From NCBI GenBank assembly GCA_016715965.1, contig JADJXG010000001.1:512501-576500 (forward strand): 64,000 nucleotides of DNA, given 5' to 3'. A program made the translations under genes and the position numbers. Shown here one piece after another: positions 35,285 through 43,912 of the stretch (position 1 is the first letter of the stretch; the number at the start of each line of letters is the position of its first letter). Under the pieces are notes generated by a model. That model had not been told where the DNA came from. It worked only from the letters and a program-made list of their open reading frames with translations, and did no database searches. This stretch comes from Saprospiraceae bacterium. GTDB lineage: Bacteria > Bacteroidota > Bacteroidia > Chitinophagales > Saprospiraceae.

Positions 35285-36079
35285 ATGGAAAATTCAGAAA
35301 AAATCAAAATCTTGATCATTGAAGATGAGGAACTCGCCGTTCGCAAATTAAAGAAAACATTGGAATCCATCGATGCGAATGTTGAGATGGTAGGTTCTGC
35401 AGATAGCATTGCCTCTTCTGTGGACTGGTTGACCTCCAATCCTGCACCGGATCTGATTCTGATGGATATAGAGTTGGCGGATGGCCAGAGTTTTGAAATA
35501 TTCAACCGCACAAAAGTAAGCTCACCCGTCATTTTTACGACCAGTTATGATGAGTACGCCTTAAAAGCATTCAAAGTAAACAGTGTTGATTACCTATTAA
35601 AGCCTGTTCAGAAAGATGAATTGCAAGCTGCATTGGATAAGTTTAACGAAGTTCGAAAAGTGTACAACCATCCTCCGGAAGAACACCCCGGCATCAAAGA
35701 TCTCATCGCTGAAATGAAACAAACGATTTCCAGAAAAGTATATCGCAAGCGCTTTTTAGTGAAACATCAGCACAAGCTCGTTTCTGTAGAAGTTAAGGAC
35801 ATATCCTATTTTTTTAGCGATGACAAACTTAATTTTTTCAAGACTTTTGACGATAAGAAATATCTGATCGACTACACTTTGGATGAGATTGAGCAAATGG
35901 TGGATCCATCTGATTTTTTCAGAATCAATCGGGGATTTCTGTTAGCACCTTCCGGAATAGACCAGATTCAGGATTATTTTGGAAGCAGATTAAAACTAGT
36001 CTTAAAGCCATCCATCGATAAGGAATCCCTGGTCAGTCGCGAAAAAGTGACTGACTTCAAAACATGGCTGGGAAAATAG
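35285..36079 (+). CDS. LytTR-family response regulator
   Basis: The 264-residue protein has a receiver domain (residues 5-125) with the acidic pair IIEDEE, phosphoacceptor Asp in DLILMDIELADG, Thr/Ser in IFTTSYDEYALKAF and Lys in VDYLLKPVQ. A LytTR DNA-binding domain (about 155-262) follows, with RFLVKHQHKLVSVEVKDISY and FFRINRGFLLAPSGI. It is the partner of the two upstream LytS-type kinases. It lies beside the repeat-controlled metalloprotease gene, which might be a target, but nothing in the sequence shows this. Confidence 0.95.
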   Translation: MENSEKIKILIIEDEELAVRKLKKTLESIDANVEMVGSADSIASSVDWLTSNPAPDLILMDIELADGQSFEIFNRTKVSSPVIFTTSYDEYALKAFKVNSVDYLLKPVQKDELQAALDKFNEVRKVYNHPPEEHPGIKDLIAEMKQTISRKVYRKRFLVKHQHKLVSVEVKDISYFFSDDKLNFFKTFDDKKYLIDYTLDEIEQMVDPSDFFRINRGFLLAPSGIDQIQDYFGSRLKLVLKPSIDKESLVSREKVTDFKTWLGK

Positions 36080-36109
36080 GACTGATTAAATTTTAGTTTA
36101 GAATATGAC

Positions 36110-36130
36110 CCCTTACATTTTAAGGGTTTA
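36110..36130 (+). terminator. Weak hairpin after the LytTR gene
   Basis: CCCTTA and TAAGGG form a 6-bp stem with a 5-nt loop, extended by an A:T pair, followed by TTTA. It lies 30 bp after the stop codon, but the short T run makes it a weak candidate. Confidence 0.3.
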
Positions 36131-36325
36131 GGAGTCTGCTGGATTTCCAATCTTTTCTTCACTCTATAGGCATCCAAGCTTTCCCAGTTGAGAGAAAAAA
36201 CCTCGACTAATATTTTATAGGTAGATGAGATAGATTGATATCACAACTTCATTCGTAATTTCAAATTTAACATGTTAACAATTTGTTAACTACTTATATG
36301 ATTAAAATTAGTTTGTTATTAATGC

Positions 36326-36333
36326 TAAATTTG
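36326..36333 (+). promoter_or_regulatory. Putative -7 box of the repeat-controlled metalloprotease
   Basis: TAAATTTG fits TAnnTTTG and lies 18 bp before the ATG at 36351 that begins the repeat-encoded signal peptide. This supports 36351 as the natural start. Confidence 0.45.
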
Positions 36334-36359
36334 ACTCAAATTTTAACTTTATGAAATCC

Positions 36360-36419
36360 TTCTCTCCTTCTCTCCTTCTCTCCTTCTCTCCTTCTCTCCT
36401 TCTCTCCTTCTCTCCTTCT
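36360..36419 (+). repeat. 8-bp simple sequence repeat (TTCTCTCC)7 plus partial copy inside a signal-peptide coding region
   Basis: Seven perfect copies of TTCTCTCC fill 36360-36415 and are followed by TTCT. Three units encode FSPSLLLS. From ATG 36351 the frame runs MKSFSPSLLLSF... through the repeat and stops at TAA 36432. Removing one unit (six copies) joins the same ATG in frame to FLLAPIMTMAQSDP and the protease, giving a normal signal peptide. Confidence 0.9.
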
Positions 36420-38176
36420 TGCTTGCGCCCATAATGACAATGGCTCAGTCGGATCCTTTATTTGAAGAAACAGTCATCGATTCTTCAAAAATGACAGAGG
36501 CCATGTATGATTGGCTGGAGCTTAGGACAGAAGATACGACCATATTATCCTGGTGTATTTCTAAAATAGAAAACTTACCCGAGTATCTGGATGACTCCGC
36601 CCATTTTTACCTTTATGTGGACGGATTTGTGGATTCTGTATTGATTGAACCCACCGATTACCAGTACACCAATGATTACACTTACAGCTATACAGGACAG
36701 ATGGTGGGGGAAGAAGGCTGGGTCAGTTTTGTATCGTCTGACTCCATGAAAACAGCCCTGATCTATTACGGAGGGGAATACATGGAATATATCCCGTTTT
36801 TGAGAAATACAAATTTGTGCTTGAAATATGACAATATCCGATATGATTCCACCTTGTGTGAGGTTTCTACTGACAGCATATTTGAAGCCAGTTCACCAAT
36901 AGACACTTCACTATGCAGAGAAGAGACCTGTGCCACTGTGATAAAAATACTTATTTTAATCACTCCGCAGGCTGAAGCCTATCTAGGGACCAGAGGAACC
37001 ATCGATGCCATGTCCAAGATTTGGCTCACCAACATCAATCGCGCTTTTCAAAATAGCTATATTCCTCATTTAGTAGAGGGAGTTGTTGTTTATCATAATT
37101 TTACAAATTATCATTCTTCTGGGCAAATTATTAATGATGTCATTAATTTGCGCAATAATAGTAATGTATTAACACTAAGAAATATCCACAAAGCTGATCT
37201 GGTTCTATTAATTACTAACCAAAAATACTCAAGTCAGGCACTAGGGAGTGCTGGTGATGAAGTCGTGGATCCAATTAAGGCACATGCAATAGTTGAAGCC
37301 CCTTATATTGACGCTCCAACTTTCACATTAGCTCATGAAATGGGTCATCTTTTTTCAGCCCACCATCAAAGGAAACAAGGAGGAAGTCCTGCTTATTTTC
37401 CAACAGATTGTTCATTTGCTTACAAGGTTACTGGAACTGAATATACAATTATGGGATCTGTGCCTGTAGTTTTGCATTATTCAGATCCAATGGCAAAATA
37501 TCTTAGTTATGCTACAGGTGACCATGTAAACAACAACGCAGGCAAAATTAGGAAACAAGGATGCACAGTGGCCAATCATCGCTCTGAGAATAATTTTCAA
37601 CTCACTTTTCGTAGTTCCGGCCAATTATTATGCACGCCACCTTATCTGACGATTGAAGCCATCATACGTGAACCGGACAGCGGCTTTCCAGGCCAACCAC
37701 CTTATTCCTACGAATGGAACCGAAGTTTTAAAGGCGATTTTTCGGATGAAGTTTCCCTTGGAAATACCAGTTCAATTTATATTAATTCCTGCGGTATTAG
37801 CTCAACAAGACCTTTCTTTGTGAAAGTGGAGGTCACATCTAACGATAATGTGGTTAGCATGCTTACCCGAAAGGTCAAATGCCAGTGCCAGCAGGGGAAC
37901 CCAAATAATCCCAATCACAGAACCAGTTCTAACTTAATGTCTGGTGGAATCCATTTAACAAATACCTTCGGTACTCAATTTTATCCAATAGACCAGATTG
38001 AAAATATTCCTTTTGATCAATTTTCATTGTTTGATTTGGCAGGTAGGAAAGTATCATCCGGTTATATCATAGACAACACCATAAATTTAAATCTGAACAT
38101 CAGCGGTTTATATTTCATTCAAGTATTTAATCGTCATGGATTTTTCACCACTTTAAAGTACTACAATGAGAACTAA
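36419..38176 (+). CDS. T9SS-secreted metzincin metalloprotease, signal peptide out of frame in this copy
   Basis: The frame of 585 codons encodes an N-terminal propeptide-like part and a catalytic domain (about 180-400) with the metzincin zinc site LAHEMGHLFSAHHQ (HExxHxxxxxH) and a Met-turn candidate in YTIMGS. A short Ig-like region and a T9SS type A sorting tail (FSLFDLAGRKVSSG ... ISGLYFIQVF) follow. The natural start is probably ATG 36351, which reads a serine/leucine signal peptide through an 8-bp repeat; with seven repeat copies that ATG is out of frame. The annotated start is a TTG just after the repeat and is not thought to be used. The gene is followed by a small lipoprotein gene overlapping its last codons. 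Confidence 0.88.
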   Translation: MLAPIMTMAQSDPLFEETVIDSSKMTEAMYDWLELRTEDTTILSWCISKIENLPEYLDDSAHFYLYVDGFVDSVLIEPTDYQYTNDYTYSYTGQMVGEEGWVSFVSSDSMKTALIYYGGEYMEYIPFLRNTNLCLKYDNIRYDSTLCEVSTDSIFEASSPIDTSLCREETCATVIKILILITPQAEAYLGTRGTIDAMSKIWLTNINRAFQNSYIPHLVEGVVVYHNFTNYHSSGQIINDVINLRNNSNVLTLRNIHKADLVLLITNQKYSSQALGSAGDEVVDPIKAHAIVEAPYIDAPTFTLAHEMGHLFSAHHQRKQGGSPAYFPTDCSFAYKVTGTEYTIMGSVPVVLHYSDPMAKYLSYATGDHVNNNAGKIRKQGCTVANHRSENNFQLTFRSSGQLLCTPPYLTIEAIIREPDSGFPGQPPYSYEWNRSFKGDFSDEVSLGNTSSIYINSCGISSTRPFFVKVEVTSNDNVVSMLTRKVKCQCQQGNPNNPNHRTSSNLMSGGIHLTNTFGTQFYPIDQIENIPFDQFSLFDLAGRKVSSGYIIDNTINLNLNISGLYFIQVFNRHGFFTTLKYYNEN

Positions 38177-38789
38177 TATTTTGCTCATATCTTTCATACT
38201 ATATTTCTTTAACTTCTCTTGTATAGAAACAGGTCCGGATGATCCAAATCCACCAATACCCAAAGACAGTTGCATAGTCTATGAACCTATTCTGGATTCC
38301 ATTTCTAAAGTAAGGGTGTACACTGTTAAGGACACCATTGCAGATTTTGGATATGCCACCAAAGTCAATATATATACTTTCTTTAATCTCGGAATTCTGA
38401 GAAACTATAATAGAATATTAGTGACATTATTTTCAAATGATCAATTTGGTGACTTGACTGACCTATTAGTTTTTTATGTTAATGATATAAATACTGGATG
38501 TTATAATATTACACTAGATGGAAATGATTTGAATTCATCTAATCTGCAAGTAGGCGCTTTGTTTAACTTTAATGATAGAGACATTTTAGTGGATAATTAT
38601 TTATTGGATACAAATCAAGTAAACAATAAGATAGAGATTGTTTCCATCGATACAGCACAGAAGATCATCGAAGGCCGTTTCGCTTGTTCGTTTGTATTTG
38701 CAAATGATCGACCAAAACGTGATCCGTATAACCTGGATACAATGCGATTTTTTAATGGGTATTTTAAGGGGAAGTATGAGGATAGGTGA
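38166..38789 (+). CDS. Small lipoprotein of unknown function
   Basis: The 207-residue product has a lipoprotein-type leader (ILLISFILYFFNFSC) followed by a proline-rich spacer (GPDDPNPPIPKDSC). The body is beta-rich, predicted soluble, and of no known family. Its ATG lies 11 bp inside the metalloprotease gene, so the two are co-translated. A broken copy of the same protease-tail/lipoprotein junction lies 0.7 kb downstream, showing that the pair was duplicated as a unit. A role as inhibitor or surface partner of the protease is possible but unproven. Confidence 0.75.
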   Translation: MRTNILLISFILYFFNFSCIETGPDDPNPPIPKDSCIVYEPILDSISKVRVYTVKDTIADFGYATKVNIYTFFNLGILRNYNRILVTLFSNDQFGDLTDLLVFYVNDINTGCYNITLDGNDLNSSNLQVGALFNFNDRDILVDNYLLDTNQVNNKIEIVSIDTAQKIIEGRFACSFVFANDRPKRDPYNLDTMRFFNGYFKGKYEDR

Positions 38790-38798
38790 GTTGGGAGA

Positions 38799-38862
38799 TG
38801 ACAATTGGGAATTGACAATTGACAATGGAGAATTGATAATTGACAATGGAGAATGGAGAATT
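38799..38862. repeat. AT-rich minisatellite of AATTGACAATGGAGAATTG type
   Basis: The stretch is built from imperfect copies of GACAATT/GACAATGGAGAA. Similar short repeats are scattered through many Bacteroidota intergenic regions. It lies between the intact lipoprotein gene and its broken duplicate. Confidence 0.6.
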
Positions 38863-38897
38863 TTTTTAAAACCAATTTAGATGGCTGCTATTTTATG

Positions 38898-38954
38898 TGG
38901 TTTTTTAAGCGCAATGGATTTTTCACTACCTTAAAATACTATCATGAAAACTAA
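38898..38954 (+). pseudogene. Remnant of a metalloprotease C-terminal tail
   Basis: Eighteen codons read FKRNGFFTTLKYYHEN then stop, nearly the same as the end of the intact protease (FNRHGFFTTLKYYNEN). Its stop overlaps the ATG of the next remnant exactly as in the intact pair. Confidence 0.8.
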
Positions 38955-39114
38955 TTTTATCTTAATTATAGCTATATTAAATCTTTTCAATTTCTCCTGC
39001 GTTGATTCAGGTCCTGATGATCCCAATCCTCCAATACCCAAAGACATTTGCCTGGACGGATACACGGTTTCTACATTTCCACATTTCCAAATTTCCATAT
39101 TTCCATGGCGCTGA
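38944..39114 (+). pseudogene. Truncated paralogue of the small lipoprotein
   Basis: A 56-codon frame starts MKTNFILIIAILNLFNFSC and shares GPDDPNPPIPKD with the intact lipoprotein. It then runs into low-complexity TTTCC-rich DNA and stops. About three quarters of the protein is missing, so it is a broken duplicate. Confidence 0.8.
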
Positions 39115-39236
39115 AGCAGAATTTATTACACTGAAAGCGTACCCTTCACGGAGTTTAGGACGCTCTAGCGTCCCTGCGGTTTTTCAATTTTCAAATTTTC
39201 AAATTCTTTAATTCTCTAATTCTCCAATTTACCCCA
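39069..39236. repeat. Low-complexity pyrimidine-rich repeats with a small GC hairpin
   Basis: Two simple tracts, ATTTCCA-type at 39069-39106 and ATTTTCAA/AATTCTC-type at 39180-39230, flank a 7-bp hairpin GGACGCT-CT-AGCGTCC near 39159. It looks like an assemblage of intergenic repeats at the end of the broken lipoprotein copy. No gene is present. Confidence 0.5.
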
Positions 39237-39323
39237 ATTGATCCATAATTTTTAACAATTGATCGCATTCTATTTTACCGTTAAATCAACTCGTTAAATC
39301 TTTGCGGCATCAAATTACAAAAA

Positions 39324-41939
39324 ATGAAAACCAGTATTATTTCAGAATCAGATTCAATCATTCTTACACCCGACCAGAGATTAAGGGTTTTTGTCAGCTC
39401 TACCCTCCAGGAATTGGCAGAAGAGAGAATGGCCGCAAAAGAAGCCATACAAAGCATCCAAATGATACCGGTACTTTTTGAATTAGGTGCAAGATCACAC
39501 GCTCCGCGCAATCTCTATCGCCAGTATCTCGCACAGAGCCAAATTTTTATTGGGATCTATTGGAACCGATATGGATGGGTTGCGCCTGGAGAAACAATTT
39601 CTGGTCTGGAGGATGAGTATGACTTATCCGGCAATCTACCAAAATTGATTTATATCAAAAGCAGTGAGGTCAATCGCGAGGTAAAATTGGATCAACTCAT
39701 CCATAAAATTCAAGCGGATGATCAGGTCTCCTACAAGTATTTTAATACATCAGAAGAATTAAAGCAATTGATAGCAGGAGACCTTGCCATTTTGCTGACC
39801 GAAAGATTCAGACAAAGTTCGCTGGAAGCATTGCCGAGCACAAAAGAAAGCTCTTTCCATTCCATTCCGGTGAAGGCCAATTCGATGGTCGGCAGAGAAG
39901 ACAATGTGAAGGAACTATTAGATATGTTGAGTCATTCTGAATACAGATTGATCACGCTTTCAGGTCCGGGAGGAATTGGAAAAACAAGATTGGCGATGGA
40001 GCTTGCTCAAAATCTTCTCCATGAGTTTGCAAATGGAGTGGCCTACGTTCCACTCGCCCCGGTGAGAGATCATGAATTGGTGGCAGAAACCATCGCCTAT
40101 CATCTTGGTATGAAATTATCAGGTGCCAATGCCATCGAAAGTTTGAAATTGTTTCTGGAAAATAAAAATATGCTTCTGATTCTGGACAATTTCGAGCAAG
40201 TCATACAGGCAGCTCCCATGATAGATGATTTACTGGCTGCTTCGCCTGGATTAAAGATTTTAGTAACTAGCAGAGAAAGATTGTCTCTATCTTCCGAGCA
40301 GGTGTATGTGGTTCCTCCTTTGACGAGTCAGCTCAAAAATTCAGAGAACAATACAGAAGAAATTCCATCCGCTGTCAAACTTTTTATACACAGAGCAAAG
40401 GCCGTGCAACCCTCTTTTGAATTAAATGAAAACAACAAAGAAGTTCTGTTTAAACTTTGTAAACGATTGGAAGGATTGCCTTTGGCCATTGAATTGGCCG
40501 CCGGTCAAATCAATATTTTTTCCCCCAGTTTACTTTTGCAAAAACTTGAGTTAAGCCTGGATGTGCTCAAAGCCCAATACAGAGATATTCCGGAACGCCA
40601 AAAAACCATGCGCAATACCATTGCCTGGAGTTATGAATTATTGTCAAAAGCACAACAAGAACTCTTGCTTCAAATCAGTGTATTCCCTTCCGGTATGTTG
40701 CTCAATTCCATTGAAAATATTCCTCTCAGTCAAGGAGAAGAAGTCTATAGTCTCTTGTCATCGCTGATGGATAAAAGTCTTTTGCAAAAAGAAGAAGAAG
40801 GATTGATGCCGAGATTTCAAATGCTGGAAAGTGTAAGAGAGTTTGCTTTGGCACAAATGAAGGAAGAGGGTCTTTGGGATCATTTTCACCAAGTTCAGGC
40901 GGAGTACTACCTTCAGTCTCTCCCCATGATTCGCCTGCATCAAAACGAAGTGGATCAGGTAGAATTGCTTCGTTGTCTTGAAAAGGAACATCCCAATATT
41001 CGACAAACTTTGGATTATTTAATGCTACATGAAGAGCTTCAAAAAGTAACTGAAATTGCTTCCAATTTATGGTTGTTTTGGTGGGTCAATGCTCACGCGA
41101 AAGAAGGATATAACTGGCTTAAAAAAGCCTGGGATTTGTACAAGCAAAAAAAGATGCCACTGAATGAATATACATTCGCTCTGTTGGCTGCTCATACCGG
41201 TATCATGTCATTTATGCAAAGGGATTTGCAGACTTTTCAGGAATCTTTGGGTGTAAATTTTGAATTAATCCTTCGACAAGAAAACAGTGAACTCGTGGCA
41301 ACCGCCTGTCTGGTCACAGGAGTGGTCAAGACCATTCTCAAAGATTATACGAGTGCCAATCAATTGTTGACTACCAGTTTGAACTTATTCAAAAAAATAA
41401 AGCACCATACAGGCACCAGTCTTGTGTTAAGCGCTTTGGGCAGAAATGCAATATATGGCGGTGGACAAACAAGCCTGGCAAGGAAATATTATAAGGAAAG
41501 TATGGAGATGGCCAGGTTGGATAAAAATGACATCTCTTATATCATTACCCTTTCCGGATTTGCACTAAGTGAAGCCATGGACAAAGATCCTTCTGCACAA
41601 GAGTATTTAAAAGAAAGTTTAAAACTGAGCGCCGATATTCATTTTTTTGAAGCCATCGCCTGGTCTTTGGAAATCTGGTCCATTGTATCCATCAATGAAG
41701 GCAAACTAAAACGCGCGATTACTTTGATGAGTGCAGCCGAACATTTAAGAAACATCACCAGCCTTCCTGTCTGGGACGATTTACATGAACTGATCCAGTA
41801 TTCTAAAATGGAAATTGTACAACAAATGGATCAAAATGTCTATGAAGAATGCTGGACTTTTGGAAGCACCATGAATCTTGACACCATGGTTCATTTTGCC
41901 CTAAGTGATTTGGTGCAGCAGGAACAAAAGGCTGCTTAA
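39324..41939 (+). CDS. DUF4062-STAND NTPase-TPR protein
   Basis: The 871-residue protein has an N-terminal DUF4062 domain (about 15-165: RVFVSSTLQELAEERMAA, FIGIYWNRYGW). A STAND/NB-ARC-like NTPase (about 190-480) follows, with Walker A SGPGGIGKTRL, Walker B MLLILDNFEQV, the sensor ILVTSRERL and the helical GLPLAIELAAG motif. The C-terminal half is helical and TPR-like. STAND proteins switch on oligomerisation after ligand binding. DUF4062-STAND proteins occur as regulators and in suspected defence islands, but no effector such as a nuclease, TIR or protease is evident here. It stands alone between a repeat-rich gap and a convergent hydrolase. Confidence 0.9.
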   Translation: MKTSIISESDSIILTPDQRLRVFVSSTLQELAEERMAAKEAIQSIQMIPVLFELGARSHAPRNLYRQYLAQSQIFIGIYWNRYGWVAPGETISGLEDEYDLSGNLPKLIYIKSSEVNREVKLDQLIHKIQADDQVSYKYFNTSEELKQLIAGDLAILLTERFRQSSLEALPSTKESSFHSIPVKANSMVGREDNVKELLDMLSHSEYRLITLSGPGGIGKTRLAMELAQNLLHEFANGVAYVPLAPVRDHELVAETIAYHLGMKLSGANAIESLKLFLENKNMLLILDNFEQVIQAAPMIDDLLAASPGLKILVTSRERLSLSSEQVYVVPPLTSQLKNSENNTEEIPSAVKLFIHRAKAVQPSFELNENNKEVLFKLCKRLEGLPLAIELAAGQINIFSPSLLLQKLELSLDVLKAQYRDIPERQKTMRNTIAWSYELLSKAQQELLLQISVFPSGMLLNSIENIPLSQGEEVYSLLSSLMDKSLLQKEEEGLMPRFQMLESVREFALAQMKEEGLWDHFHQVQAEYYLQSLPMIRLHQNEVDQVELLRCLEKEHPNIRQTLDYLMLHEELQKVTEIASNLWLFWWVNAHAKEGYNWLKKAWDLYKQKKMPLNEYTFALLAAHTGIMSFMQRDLQTFQESLGVNFELILRQENSELVATACLVTGVVKTILKDYTSANQLLTTSLNLFKKIKHHTGTSLVLSALGRNAIYGGGQTSLARKYYKESMEMARLDKNDISYIITLSGFALSEAMDKDPSAQEYLKESLKLSADIHFFEAIAWSLEIWSIVSINEGKLKRAITLMSAAEHLRNITSLPVWDDLHELIQYSKMEIVQQMDQNVYEECWTFGSTMNLDTMVHFALSDLVQQEQKAA

Positions 41940-41958
41940 TGATCTTTCTATGGATCGG

Positions 41959-43008
41959 TCAATTTATTAAATAGTTCTCATAGATTCTTTGAGGTTTGTT
42001 GGGTTGTTGCGCATTCCATGCTGTAATCACCACAACCATATTTTCCTCCCTGGACACGATTATATTTTGACCTCCTGCGCCTCTTGCCAGAAAGACATTT
42101 GACTTTACATTTTCGGTGGTCACCGGCTGACTCCACCAAAAATATCCATAGTCGTATCCTCGGTAAAATCCATTCGGATGTTCATTCTTCACGTGGGAAG
42201 AAATTGCAGACAATACAAAGCTTTCAGGAATCAGCTGAACACCATTCCATTTTCCATTCTGAAGATACAACTGACCCAATTTGGCCATGTCACGTGAACT
42301 CAGATACAACAAAGCCATTCCATTGTTCTGTGGTCCTTTATTTCCCTGCCAGAATTGGAATCTCTTTATTCCAAGCGGATCGAACAAGTATTTTTTTGCA
42401 AACAAATCAATGTTCAAACCGGATGCCCTCTGGATGATTCCTGCCACCAGGACAGGTGCTGCATTGCTATAATTAAACAACCTTCCCGGAAGCGTATCCA
42501 TTGGAGTTTCTAAAATGGCATGATACCAGTTTCCCTCCGTCTGCATCACTCTTCTCCAGCTATTTTCCGGATCATCCCATATTTGTTCCTTCCATTTAAA
42601 ACCATGGCGTTGAGTCAGTAAATCTTCAATCCTTAATTGTTGAAGGCGCTTATCCTCTACCATCAGTTCCGGGAAAAAATCAAGTACCCTTTCGTCAGTG
42701 CTTTTAATATAATTCAATTGCAAGGCACATCCCATCAAGGTAGAAACGACACTCTTTGTGGCAGACTGGAGCTGATGCAGTGAATCTTTTGTCCAGGAGG
42801 AATAATATTTTTCAAAAACCATTTTGCCATCCTTAATGACCAATAGACTGTGGATTTCTCCAAACTCAGCTTTTTGAATGGCCCTGTCAGCCTTTAGGGC
42901 TCTTTGAAGGAGCTCTGGATGCTCAGCCTTTTCTTCAAAATAGATTTGAGCCAATAGGCCAAATGGACTTAATAAAATCAGAAGAAAAATGGGATATTTA
43001 CTTTTCAT
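41959..43008 (-). CDS. Secreted serine hydrolase, beta-lactamase (class C) family
   Basis: The 349-residue protein has a signal peptide (YPIFLLILLSPFGLLAQ) and the PF00144 fold. The nucleophile motif SxxK is SATKSVVSTLMG, the Tyr motif YxN is YSNAAPVLVAG, and the third motif near the C-terminus is GAGGQNIIV. Such proteins are mostly D-aminopeptidases or esterases rather than true beta-lactamases. The ATG at 43008 lies only 6 bp from the end of a mobile repeat element, so the original promoter has been displaced. Confidence 0.92.
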   Translation of the reverse strand: MKSKYPIFLLILLSPFGLLAQIYFEEKAEHPELLQRALKADRAIQKAEFGEIHSLLVIKDGKMVFEKYYSSWTKDSLHQLQSATKSVVSTLMGCALQLNYIKSTDERVLDFFPELMVEDKRLQQLRIEDLLTQRHGFKWKEQIWDDPENSWRRVMQTEGNWYHAILETPMDTLPGRLFNYSNAAPVLVAGIIQRASGLNIDLFAKKYLFDPLGIKRFQFWQGNKGPQNNGMALLYLSSRDMAKLGQLYLQNGKWNGVQLIPESFVLSAISSHVKNEHPNGFYRGYDYGYFWWSQPVTTENVKSNVFLARGAGGQNIIVSREENMVVVITAWNAQQPNKPQRIYENYLIN

Positions 43009-43014
43009 ATAAAA

Positions 43015-43768
43015 TCACACCTGTCCAAAATAAGTTTAAATTTGAAATGTGGCCATTGATTTAAAGTGAATACTAATTTTGAATCGTTATTATAAAACTG
43101 AAAACCCATAACAGTTATTACAATTTAAAAAAATTTTTTTAATAAACTTCATGTATGTTACTTTCTTTTGGCCGTCAAAAGAAAGTAACCAAAGAAAACT
43201 CGCGGCTGGACTCCTCGCTCACCCAACTGCAGCTCTTTCGCTATGCTAAAAAAACTCGCCTCTACCTTCTCCTACTGGACTCCACAATCCTCGCTTCGCC
43301 AACTCCGTCATTGTGGGTAGCTCCTCGGTTGGGCTCAGACAGTTTTTAGCATGACCGCGAAATTCGCTGGTTGGGTACCCGAGCTGCGGAGCCCAAAGCC
43401 GCATTGAAATGCATGAAAACCATCATTATTCCTGATATTTCAATCTAAATAATGAGTACTATTAAGAGCCTTTTCGTCAGCGGCCTAAGAAGGACAGATT
43501 TTGGAAATAGCGCCTTATATTGTCGCTCCTTTAACTGAAACTAATATGATGCACTCATCAAATATACCATCCAAATGAAATGACAATATGGAGCGGCAAT
43601 ATACAGCGCCCAAAATCTGTCCCAACAGAGAACCTTTCAAAATGAACCAAATAAAGATCAATAGAACCAAGGAAGATGCCGCCTCAGAAAAGGCTGCGTT
43701 TTTGTCCACTTTTTGCGCGACAAAAAGTGGAAAAGTTAGTTTCTAAAAATTATTTTGGACATATGTGA
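43015..43768. mobile_element. Non-autonomous inverted-repeat element, copy A (short form)
   Basis: The element is bounded by TCACACCTGTCCAAAATAA on the left and its complement-like TTATTTTGGACATATGTGA on the right. It is flanked by a 7-bp direct repeat TATAAAA on both sides, which indicates transposition. It lacks about 300 bp of the GC-rich core seen in copies B and C. It keeps the inner inverted pair (43492-43529 with 43590-43622) and has a perfect 14-bp hairpin at 43157-43189. It has no transposase gene; the short open frames within it show no coding character. Confidence 0.85.
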
Positions 43769-43912
43769 TATAAAATTTAATTCAAACTTACTAAATGATT
43801 ACGATTGGCAGAGTGGAATGTAGATGGCTTTTGCTGTTTTATTTTTCCTTACGCCAATGTCCGGTTCATATTCATGCACCCATGCAAAATTCCATTCAAA
43901 GTGGTGATGAAC

